From positions 1 through 64,000 of the forward strand of contig JAJKHS010000042.1 of the NCBI GenBank assembly GCA_021154885.1: a DNA stretch of 64,000 bases, read 5' to 3'. The translations under genes were made by a program, and so were the position numbers. The notes beneath the pieces were generated by a model that saw only the letters and a program-made list of their open reading frames with translations, was not told where the DNA came from and searched no databases. Below are positions 30,988 to 38,307 of this stretch, piece after piece; the stretch's first letter is position 1, and every line of letters starts with the position of its first letter. Source of the DNA: Thermoanaerobaculum sp. (GTDB taxonomy: Bacteria > Acidobacteriota > Thermoanaerobaculia > Multivoradales > UBA5704).

Positions 30988-33477
30988 ATGCTCCAGCTCG
31001 AAGCCGCGAACATCCAGGTGGGAGCCCGGGTCGCGTCGAAGGAACAAGCCATCCGTCAGGTCGCGGAGCTGCTCGTCCGCTCTGGCTGCATCGCACCGGC
31101 CTATGCCGACAGCATGCTGGCGCGGGAGCAGGTGGCCAACACGTACCTCGGCAAGGGCGTCGCCATTCCGCACGGTCTGCCTCAGGACCGGGGGTTGATC
31201 CAGCGTACGGGCATCGCCGTGCTCCAGGTGCCCGGCGGGGTGTCCTGGCAGCCGGGCGACACGGCGCGGATCGTCGTCGGGATCGCAGCCCGGTCCGACG
31301 AGCACCTCGACGTCCTCAGCAACCTCACCGGCCTGCTGTATGACGACGACAGGGTCGCACGGCTGGCGGTCACCCGGGATCCGGAGGAGATCCTCGCGGC
31401 GCTGAGCGCGCCGCGCGCCGAGGCCGTGCCCACGGCCGGCGACCCGGGGGATTTCGCGCGCTCGGTCGAGGCCACGGTGGCCGGAGCGCACGGTTTGCAC
31501 GCGCGGCCGGCGACGGCTTTCGTCGAGGCCGCCAAGCGGTTCCAGGCCGAGGTGATGGTGCGCCACGGCGCGAAGACGGCCAACGGCAAGAGCCTGGCCG
31601 CGCTGCTGAGCCTCGGCGTCAAGGCGAACGGCAAGGTGAGGATCTCGGCGCAGGGGCCGGACGCCGGGGCCGCCCTCGCGGCGCTGAAGCACGTGATCGA
31701 GGAGGTCGAGGAGGAGGAGGCCTTCCTGGCCGGCCCCACGCATGGGTGGGCGCCGCGCTCGACCGGCAACACCACGACGGTGCCGGGGCTGGCCGCGTCG
31801 CCGGGCCTCGCCATCGGGCCCGTGCGCCTGCTGCGCCAGAGACGGATCGTCGTCGAGCAGACCGCCAGGGACCCCGGCCGGGAGCGCGAGCGGCTGCGCG
31901 AGGCGATCGCCACGGCGCGGGCCGAGCTCCAGGAGCTGTATCAGGACGTCAAAGAGAAGTCCGGAGAGGCCGGCGCGGCCATCTTCCGCGCCCACGCCGA
32001 GTTCCTCTCCGATCCCGACCTGATCGCGCCGGCCGAGCAGGGGGTCGCGCAGGGACAGAGCGCCGGCTGGGCTTGGCAGCAGACGATCGCAGCGGCGGTG
32101 GAGTCGCTGCAGAAACTGGACGATCCGCTGCTGGCCGGCCGCGCGACGGACCTGCGCGACGTGGGCACGCGGGTGCTGCGGCGGCTGGCAGGGCCGGCGG
32201 GTGTCGTGGCAGAGGCGCCGGAGCTGCCGCGGGAGCCTGTCATCCTGCTGGCGGAGGACCTGACGCCTTCCGACGCCGCGGGGCTGGACCCGGCGCACGT
32301 GCTGGGCTTCTGCACGGCCGGGGGCGGGCCGACCTCGCACGCGGCGATCATCGCGCGCTCGCTGGGGATTCCGGCCGTGGTCGGCGTCGGGCCGGCGGTG
32401 ATGCATCAGCCCGAGGGCGTGACGGCGGTTCTCGACGGCGACAACGGCGTGCTTTACATCGACCCCAGCGAAGAGGACGTCGGCGCGGCGCGCGCGGCGC
32501 AGAGCTCGCTCGCCAGCCTGCGCGACGCCGAGCACCGGACGCGGTACGAGCCGGCGCTCACCACCGACGGCGTGCGCATCGAGGTGGTCGCCAACACCGG
32601 TCTGGCGAAGGAGGCCGCCCAGGCCGTGGAAGCGGGCGGCGAAGGTATTGGCCTGATGCGCAGTGAGTTCCTTTTCCTCGAACGCGACACGCCGCCTTCC
32701 GAAGCCGAGCAATACGAGGCGTACAGGCAGGCGGTCGAGGCCCTGCATGGGCTGCCCCTGATCGTCCGCACGCTGGACATCGGCGGCGACAAGGCCGTGC
32801 CCTACCTCGATATGCCGGCCGAAGAGAACCCTTTTCTGGGCGTGCGCGGCATCCGGCTCTGCCTCGCCCATCCCGAGCTGTTCCGGACGCAATTGCGGGC
32901 GATCTTTCGCGCCGCCGCGCATGGGCCGGTGAAGATCATGTATCCGATGATCGCCACGGTGGCGGACCTGCGCGACGCGCGGGCGATCACCGAGGAGGTC
33001 CGGCAGGAGCTGGGGGCCGGGAGGCTCGAGGCGGGGATCATGATCGAGGTGCCCTCGGCGGTGATCATGGCGTCTGAATTGGCGGAGCAGGCCGATTTCT
33101 TTTCGATCGGCACCAACGACCTGACGCAGTACGTGCTGGCCATGGACCGCGGCAATCCGCAACTGGCCCGGCAGGCCGACGGGCTGCATCCGGCGGTGCT
33201 GCGCATGATCGATCAGACGGTGCGCGCCGCGGCCGGCAAGAAAGCCTGGGTCGGCGTGTGCGGCGGCGTGGCGGGCGATCCGCTGGGCGCCGTGATCCTC
33301 ATCGGGCTGGGAGTGACCGAGCTGAGCGTCAGCATCCCGAGCATCGCGGCGATCAAGGCCAGGGTACGCGGCGTCTCCATGCGGGACGCGCAGAACCTGG
33401 CCCGGCGGGCTCTGGCGTGCGACAGCGCCGAGGCGGTGCGCGGCCTGGTGGAAGGCGGAGCGAGGGCCGCCTCGTGA
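30988..33477 (+). CDS. fruB: Fused PTS protein EIIA(Fru)-HPr-Enzyme I
   Basis: Cytoplasmic phosphotransferase of 829 residues that passes phosphate from PEP to a sugar permease. The EIIA domain covers 1-140 with His62 in AIPHGLP. HPr covers about 158-245 with His171 in GLHARPA and an NGKSL regulatory-Ser region. Enzyme I runs from about 262 to the end, with the phospho-His segment GGGPTSHAAIIAR and the PEP-site signature SIGTNDLTQYVLAMDRGN. All three phosphorylation sites are intact. The next gene, fruK, overlaps by 4 bases but is truncated, and no EIIBC permease is in the window. Confidence 0.95.
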   Translation: MLQLEAANIQVGARVASKEQAIRQVAELLVRSGCIAPAYADSMLAREQVANTYLGKGVAIPHGLPQDRGLIQRTGIAVLQVPGGVSWQPGDTARIVVGIAARSDEHLDVLSNLTGLLYDDDRVARLAVTRDPEEILAALSAPRAEAVPTAGDPGDFARSVEATVAGAHGLHARPATAFVEAAKRFQAEVMVRHGAKTANGKSLAALLSLGVKANGKVRISAQGPDAGAALAALKHVIEEVEEEEAFLAGPTHGWAPRSTGNTTTVPGLAASPGLAIGPVRLLRQRRIVVEQTARDPGRERERLREAIATARAELQELYQDVKEKSGEAGAAIFRAHAEFLSDPDLIAPAEQGVAQGQSAGWAWQQTIAAAVESLQKLDDPLLAGRATDLRDVGTRVLRRLAGPAGVVAEAPELPREPVILLAEDLTPSDAAGLDPAHVLGFCTAGGGPTSHAAIIARSLGIPAVVGVGPAVMHQPEGVTAVLDGDNGVLYIDPSEEDVGAARAAQSSLASLRDAEHRTRYEPALTTDGVRIEVVANTGLAKEAAQAVEAGGEGIGLMRSEFLFLERDTPPSEAEQYEAYRQAVEALHGLPLIVRTLDIGGDKAVPYLDMPAEENPFLGVRGIRLCLAHPELFRTQLRAIFRAAAHGPVKIMYPMIATVADLRDARAITEEVRQELGAGRLEAGIMIEVPSAVIMASELAEQADFFSIGTNDLTQYVLAMDRGNPQLARQADGLHPAVLRMIDQTVRAAAGKKAWVGVCGGVAGDPLGAVILIGLGVTELSVSIPSIAAIKARVRGVSMRDAQNLARRALACDSAEAVRGLVEGGARAAS

Positions 33478-33593
33478 CGTCCCGCCCATCGGTCGTGACG
33501 GTCACCCTCAACCCGGCGATCGATCAGACGTTGAGCATCCCCGGCTTTGCCGCGGGCCGGGTGAACCGTATCACCGACAGCCGCGCCGACCCG
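33474..33593 (+). pseudogene. fruK: 5' fragment of 1-phosphofructokinase
   Basis: The GTG at 33474 overlaps the fruB stop. The frame reads SVVTVTLNPAIDQTLSIPGF and AAGRVNRITDSRADP, the start of a PfkB-family 1-phosphofructokinase. Similarity ends at about 33593, where the family would continue GGKGINVA. The frame then runs into unrelated sequence antisense to the MFS gene. About 40 of the usual 310 residues remain, so this is a deletion or rearrangement junction. Confidence 0.75.
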
Positions 33594-33621
33594 TGCTGGT
33601 CCGTGTTCTTCAGAGGCTTTG

Positions 33622-34887
33622 CTACCGCAACCGGCGCAGCGGTGAGGCGAGGAGCCAGAACGTCGAAAGGACGACTCCGGTGGCCGCGAGCGCGAGGGTG
33701 GAGCGCACCCCGATCGCTGCGGCGAGAGAGCCTCCGATCAGCGCGCCAATCGGCCAGATGCCGCGTGCCAGGAGCTGCATGCCGGCGTTGACGCGGCCCA
33801 GCACCTGCTCCGGCGCCACCTGCTGGCGCAGGGTGAGCTCGTTAATGTAATAGATCATGAATGCCATGTCGCCGAAGAGCTGCGGCACCATGAGACAGGC
33901 GACGGCGAAGGCTGGGGCCATCCCGGGCGTCCCGGCCAGCGGAATGAGGAGACTGGTGAGGCCCTGGACGAGCGAGCTGGCGACGAAGGTGGCGCCGAGA
34001 CCGAACCGCTGTACGATGCGTGGCGCCACGACGGAGCCAATCATGGCGCCCACGCCACCCAACGCGATCACGAAGCCGAGCACCACCGGACGCAGGTGCA
34101 GGATCTGGATCGCATAGAGAACGTAAAGCGGGCCTAAAAACCCCATGAAGAGGAACAGGGTCGCCGAGCGGAGGGCGAGCGGGCGCAGCGCTGGATTTCC
34201 GAAGATGAAACGGATTCCGGCGAGCGTCTCCGCCAGGAGATGCTCCGGCTCGCGGCGCACCGGCGGCGGTTCCGGTTTGCGGATCAGCAGGACCATCAGC
34301 GCCGAAAACAGGAAGGAGACCGCGTCGAAGAGGATGGCGATCGGCGCGGTGATGAGCTGCACCAGGACGCCGGTCAGCCCCGGCCCGGCGATCTCCGCGA
34401 TCGAGCTGCTCAGCGCCAGCTTGCTGTTGCCTTCGAGGATCTGGTCGCGGTCGACGAGCGCGGGCAGGTACGACTGGTAGGCGACGTCGAAGAAGACGGT
34501 CAGGATTCCCGCCAGCGCGGCGACGGCGTAGAGCTGGCCCATCGACAGCACGCCGGCGACGGCGGCCACGGGAACGGAGGCGAGGATCGCGGCGCGGCCG
34601 AGGTCGGCGGCGATCAGGATCGGACGGCGGCGCAGGCGGTCGACCCAGACGCCGGCGAGCAGCCCGAAGACCAGGACCGCGGCGCCGCCGAGAGCGGTGA
34701 GGAACCCCATCTGCACGGTGCCCGCGTGCAGCACGAGCACGGCGGCCAGCGGGAGCCCTTCGCGAGTGATGCGCGAGCCCAGCTCGGAGATGGTCTGGCC
34801 GCTCCACAGCTTGACGAAATCCGGGTTCGCCCACAGCCCGGGAAGGCGAGGGGCGAGGGCCGGCTCGGTGGTGGCGGAGTCACGCAT
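33622..34887 (-). CDS. MFS transporter, MFS_3 / EntS-like
   Basis: A 421-residue permease with about 12 membrane helices. It starts LWANPDFVKLWSGQTISELG, the characteristic beginning of the MFS_3 (transmembrane secretion effector) group. The GVWVDRLRRRPILI loop between helices 2 and 3 fits the superfamily signature. Relatives export siderophores, macrolides and peptides. Its 3' end abuts the truncated fruK, so it may have arrived with the rearrangement. It is 3 kb from the lanthipeptide genes, so an export role there is possible but not supported by operon structure. Confidence 0.8.
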   Translation of the reverse strand: MRDSATTEPALAPRLPGLWANPDFVKLWSGQTISELGSRITREGLPLAAVLVLHAGTVQMGFLTALGGAAVLVFGLLAGVWVDRLRRRPILIAADLGRAAILASVPVAAVAGVLSMGQLYAVAALAGILTVFFDVAYQSYLPALVDRDQILEGNSKLALSSSIAEIAGPGLTGVLVQLITAPIAILFDAVSFLFSALMVLLIRKPEPPPVRREPEHLLAETLAGIRFIFGNPALRPLALRSATLFLFMGFLGPLYVLYAIQILHLRPVVLGFVIALGGVGAMIGSVVAPRIVQRFGLGATFVASSLVQGLTSLLIPLAGTPGMAPAFAVACLMVPQLFGDMAFMIYYINELTLRQQVAPEQVLGRVNAGMQLLARGIWPIGALIGGSLAAAIGVRSTLALAATGVVLSTFWLLASPLRRLR

Positions 34888-34930
34888 TCGGGATCGTCCG
34901 GCACCAGTCTAGAGTAGAACGGTCGCGGAG

Positions 34931-35380
34931 GTGCCATTGAAGCACGTCTCCCTTCTCTCGGCGGTCTTCCTGGCGGTGGTCTTCGTCTTCGCCGGGAGCG
35001 ACAAGATTTTTCATTTCGACGGCTTCGTCAACGCCCTGTCGAGCTATGCCGTGGTGCCCGCCGCGGTGGCCCGGTATCTGGCGCTGCCGGTCGTGCTGAG
35101 CGAGCTCTGGGTCGGCTTGGGGCTGCTGATTCCGCGCTGGCGGCGGACCGCCGCGCTCGCCGCCGCCGTGCTGCTGGCCGTTTTCACCGTCGCCCTGATC
35201 GGTAATCTCTACTTTTCTCCCGGCAGTATCTGCGGCTGCTGGTTCACCCTCACCCTGGGCCGCAGCACGCGCCTGCACGTGCTGCAGAACGTGGTCCTCC
35301 TGGCGCTTGCCGTGTCGGTTTGGCTCGATGATCGCGCGATGCCCAGGCTCCGGGATGAACCTTTGCACGGCGGGACATGA
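34931..35380 (+). CDS. MauE/DoxX-like membrane protein
   Basis: A 149-residue protein with four membrane helices. It starts at GTG (MPLKHVSLLSAVFLAVVFVF); a TTG two codons later is an alternative. FVFAGSDKIFHFDGF and LSELWVGLGLLIPRWRR match the MauE/DoxX pattern, and a CGCW motif lies in the third loop. MauE is needed for disulfide-rich methylamine dehydrogenase light chain maturation; relatives are linked to thiol chemistry at the membrane. A Cys-rich secreted peptide gene follows after 52 nt and a propeller gene after that, which supports a shared role. Confidence 0.7.
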   Translation: MPLKHVSLLSAVFLAVVFVFAGSDKIFHFDGFVNALSSYAVVPAAVARYLALPVVLSELWVGLGLLIPRWRRTAALAAAVLLAVFTVALIGNLYFSPGSICGCWFTLTLGRSTRLHVLQNVVLLALAVSVWLDDRAMPRLRDEPLHGGT

Positions 35381-35432
35381 CACACCCTGTGCCCTCGATC
35401 GCGGGTCCGCTCTTTCAGGAAAGGAGACTCTG

Positions 35433-35630
35433 ATGGACAAGGTCCGCGTTGCACTGAAGACCTGTTTGTTCCTGCTGGCGCTGGTCGTCACCGCTCTCGC
35501 GGCGATGCCCGACACCGCCAGCAGCCAGGGTAGCTGCTGCCTCGCCAGGGATTGCTTCGGCGGCAGGTTCGCCTGCGGCACCTGCACCGAGAACGGCCAA
35601 CTCATTCACTGCTCCACGTCGATCCGGTAG
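35433..35630 (+). CDS. Small secreted Cys-rich peptide
   Basis: A 65-residue precursor. The ATG at 35433 has AAAGGAG 7 nt upstream; the frame is open earlier but not protein-like. A signal peptide of about 32 residues ends near TASSQG. The mature part of about 33 residues holds six Cys (SCCLARDC..., FACGTC..., HC). It contains no Trp, so it cannot carry a tryptophan-derived quinone like MauA. It sits between the MauE-like and propeller genes. Function unknown. Confidence 0.6.
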   Translation: MDKVRVALKTCLFLLALVVTALAAMPDTASSQGSCCLARDCFGGRFACGTCTENGQLIHCSTSIR

Positions 35631-35657
35631 CACCGCTGCGGCCCCGATCGAGGGTGT

Positions 35658-36743
35658 GTGACGATGCCGCGCGAGAGGACGTTCTTCCTGGTGCTCGCGA
35701 CGCTGATCGTGGCCGGCGTCGCGGTGGGCCATTTCGGCGATGGCCGGCGCGAGGTGCAGCCGGCGTTGCGCTTACAGCCCCAGTCGCAGAAAAAACACGC
35801 GCGGAGCTGGCAGGAGCGCTCCTTCGTCAAGACGATGGTGATCGCCCCTGCCGCGGGGGTGCGGCTCGCAAGACCGGTCAGCCTGAAGGAGGACCGCTCC
35901 GGGGACGTGCTGGTCCTCGACTGGTCCGACGCCAGCGTGCGGCGGTTCTCGCCCAGCGGGCGGCCGGGGGTCTCCTACCATCTCCCTCCTGGCACGGCGG
36001 GCGGCAACCCGGAGGACTTCGACGTCGACGCCGCCGGCAACGTCTGGATCTGCTATCACGACGCCGGCACCGTGGCGAGCTTCGAGCCGGGAGGGAGGCT
36101 GCGCAAGACCTGGCACCTCGCGAGCAACCCGCACCGCGTTATCTTTGCGGGGTCTGCGGGGTCTGCGGGGTCTGCGGGAGAGGGGGGTCTGGTGGTCTTC
36201 GCGGCGGACGCCGGGCGGGACCTGTTCGCTCGCTACTCGGCGCAGGGCGAGCTCGTGGGCGGCTTCGGCCGGCTGCTCGCGGGCGGCTCGCAGGACCTGC
36301 TGACGCTCGACGGCGACGTGGCGCGCGATGGTCGCGATGATGCCGGAGGCTTCGTCTACGCCGCGGCGCACACCGGTCTGCTCGCCTCATACACCCTGAA
36401 CGGCGAGCCGCGCTTCCTGGTGCGGACGATCGATCCCGTGGCACTGCCGAAGATCGTCGCGGCCTCCGGTGGCTCGCAAAAGATCGCTCCGGGCTCACCG
36501 CTGGCGGCGCTGACGGTCAGCGTTTCCGGCGGGTTGATCCATGTTCTGGCAGACCTGCCGTCGCTCCAGGGCGGATCCAGCCGGGCGTTCGACGTTTACG
36601 ACAATCGCGACGGCAGCTATCTCTATTCGGTTCACACTCCGGAGCCGACCGCGTTCGCCCTGGTGGCTGGCGACCGCGTGTACACCATCCGGGACGACGT
36701 GGTGACGCGGTGGCGGATGCTGGGGCCCGGCTCCCCACGGTAG
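35658..36743 (+). CDS. Exported or membrane-anchored beta-propeller-like protein
   Basis: A 361-residue protein with an N-terminal hydrophobic anchor (TFFLVLATLIVAGVAVGHF). NHL/6-bladed-propeller-like repeats follow (for example DVLVLDWSDASVRRFSPSG, EDFDVDAAGNVWICYHDAG). No enzyme motif can be assigned. A GSAGSAGSAG stretch comes from a 9-bp triplication at 36149. The GTG at 35658 and ATG at 35664 are both possible starts. It ends the MauE / Cys-rich peptide / propeller set and is convergent with a second small Cys-rich gene. Confidence 0.6.
   Translation: MTMPRERTFFLVLATLIVAGVAVGHFGDGRREVQPALRLQPQSQKKHARSWQERSFVKTMVIAPAAGVRLARPVSLKEDRSGDVLVLDWSDASVRRFSPSGRPGVSYHLPPGTAGGNPEDFDVDAAGNVWICYHDAGTVASFEPGGRLRKTWHLASNPHRVIFAGSAGSAGSAGEGGLVVFAADAGRDLFARYSAQGELVGGFGRLLAGGSQDLLTLDGDVARDGRDDAGGFVYAAAHTGLLASYTLNGEPRFLVRTIDPVALPKIVAASGGSQKIAPGSPLAALTVSVSGGLIHVLADLPSLQGGSSRAFDVYDNRDGSYLYSVHTPEPTAFALVAGDRVYTIRDDVVTRWRMLGPGSPR
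36149..36175 (+). repeat. 9-bp tandem repeat, three copies
   Basis: GGGGTCTGC is repeated exactly three times inside the propeller gene and keeps the frame (Gly-Ser-Ala units). Such repeats change copy number by slippage without frameshift. Confidence 0.85.
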
Positions 36744-36758
36744 CCGGGGAACCGGGCC
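36724..36758. terminator. Hairpin between convergent genes
   Basis: GGCCCGGCTCCCC pairs with GGGGAACCGGGCC with one mismatch, loop ACGGTAGCC. It overlaps the propeller stop and lies before the stop of the minus-strand gene at 36767. No clear T-run. Confidence 0.6.
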
Positions 36759-36766
36759 GTCTCACT

Positions 36767-37033
36767 TCAGAAGGCGCAGGGAGAAGCGCGGAAGCAGCCG
36801 GTCCCCGTCGTCACCCACTGACAGTTCTGGCAGGTCTGCCGGTCGCCCGGCCGGCTCGGGAGTCGGGGGTCGCCGCAGCAGGCGATCGAGGTCAGGACGA
36901 CCCGGGTCGCGCCGTTGGTACAGGCACAGGCGGACGTCAGCGACGGGGTGAGCGCGAGGCAGGTCAGGACGACGGCCAACACCATGAGGGTCAGCCGGCG
37001 CAGGGAGAAGAGACGGTGGGTGCTCACGGACAT
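36767..37033 (-). CDS. Small secreted Cys-rich protein
   Basis: An 88-residue precursor. The ATG at 37033 has AAAGGAG 9 nt upstream; an earlier in-frame ATG would overlap that site. Signal peptide to about residue 36 (VLTCLALTPSLTSA). The mature part begins CACTNG, has eight Cys (CC, CQNC and others) and ends SPCAF. No known family. It lies downstream of the lanthipeptide-locus genes on the same strand and convergent with the MauE cassette, so it could belong to either. Confidence 0.55.
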   Translation of the reverse strand: MSVSTHRLFSLRRLTLMVLAVVLTCLALTPSLTSACACTNGATRVVLTSIACCGDPRLPSRPGDRQTCQNCQWVTTGTGCFRASPCAF

Positions 37034-37105
37034 ATCAGTTTCTCCTTTCATTGGTCCTTCCTACCTTCAAGGTGCTGGATGGACGACGATGCGAGCCGCG
37101 CGGGA

Positions 37106-38227
37106 TCAGACCCGCCACAGGGTCGGCGTGAGCTTCTCGCGGATGCGCGGGTCGTTGATCCAGGAGCAGCCGTTGATCGGCTTCGTCAGCTCGCCGACGT
37201 TGGTCCGCGTGCCGGCGTAGACTCCTCCCTGATTCGTGAACCGTTCCACGACACATTCGAAGAAGACCGTCGTCGCGGCATAGAGCAGGGCCGCGTAGGT
37301 GGTGTCGTCGATCTCTCCCGCGGCGAACGCGGCGTCGATGGCCGCGAAGGTGGCGGCGATGATCTCCTGGCGGAAGATGGGGAATTTATCCGGGTTGAAG
37401 GGATAGGTGCTGTGCTTGGAGCGGGAGAGACCGAGGATGACGTGCTGGCCGGCGGGCACGGGATTGGCGGGCGGAATGTAGCCGCTGTGATCGAAGGGCA
37501 GGACGCCCTCGTGTGCCGCCAGATAGAAATCATAGGCCTTGTAGGCCGCCGCGTCGCTCGAGTAGCTGCTGCCTGATGCCGGCGCGCCGACCAGCACGGC
37601 TGAGCGCTCCTCGTCGAAGTCGTGGGAGCCGAGGCCGTCGATGGAGAGGCCGAGGGCGGGCAGGAGGACCTTGCAGAGCGTCGAGACGGAGAGACCCTCG
37701 TCGCGGTTCCACACCGTGAGGTAATCGATCTGCAGGTATCCGAACCCGTTCTTGATCCCCAGAGGAGTCACCCGGTAGTGGCTGATCGGCGGCGTGGCCT
37801 GGCCGAGAGTGGCGATGGCGAGGGTGCTCTGATCCTTGAACGTGGCGAACACGTCAGGGTCGCCCGCGGAAACGAAATAGAACGGTGTGAACGCGTTGGC
37901 GAGGCGCCGCTCGAACTTGTCGGGCAGACGGTCCAGATCCTCGTCGGTAGCATCGGGAGCGGCGGCTCCGAGGGCGTCCGCCGACAGGGCCAGGGGGGTG
38001 CTCGGCAGGACGTCGGCTTTGGCGATCCGGGTCAAGCCGGTCGACGTCTGGGGCGAGATCTTGACGTTGACGATCTGCTGGGGTGAGCCCAGACGCGAGC
38101 GCACCTGCTGGAAGGCCTGGTCGCGCTTGGCGGTCGCGAGATTGTCATAGGCGGTTTTGCTCTCCGGCTTGGCGCCACGGACGGCGCCGGCCGGTTTGAC
38201 GATCGTGGGGGTGGGAAGCGGGCTCAT
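37106..38227 (-). CDS. Orphan protein downstream of lanM
   Basis: A 373-residue protein of no family I recognise. The start at 38227 (MSPLPTPTIVKPAG) has AGGAG upstream. The first 90 residues look disordered (Pro/Ala/Lys). The core begins LPDKFERRLANAFTPFYFVS and continues with alternating hydrophobic strands and YLQIDYLTVWNRDEG, which faintly recalls Vps62-like eukaryotic/bacterial proteins. No signal peptide and no membrane helix. It follows lanM by 80 nt on the same strand, so it may be part of the lanthipeptide operon. Function unknown. Confidence 0.6.
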   Translation of the reverse strand: MSPLPTPTIVKPAGAVRGAKPESKTAYDNLATAKRDQAFQQVRSRLGSPQQIVNVKISPQTSTGLTRIAKADVLPSTPLALSADALGAAAPDATDEDLDRLPDKFERRLANAFTPFYFVSAGDPDVFATFKDQSTLAIATLGQATPPISHYRVTPLGIKNGFGYLQIDYLTVWNRDEGLSVSTLCKVLLPALGLSIDGLGSHDFDEERSAVLVGAPASGSSYSSDAAAYKAYDFYLAAHEGVLPFDHSGYIPPANPVPAGQHVILGLSRSKHSTYPFNPDKFPIFRQEIIAATFAAIDAAFAAGEIDDTTYAALLYAATTVFFECVVERFTNQGGVYAGTRTNVGELTKPINGCSWINDPRIREKLTPTLWRV

Positions 38228-38307
38228 CGCGAAATCTCCTGGATTGGCGGGCGACGAGGTTGTCGTCCGGCAAGCAGATTGATCCCGCAATTCGCGGTTC
38301 GGGTTAG

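Noticed and set aside
29920-33489. 1189-codon minus-strand frame
   Set aside because: Only its last 284 codons (from 30774) are the EXORDIUM-like gene; the rest is antisense to the PTS gene.
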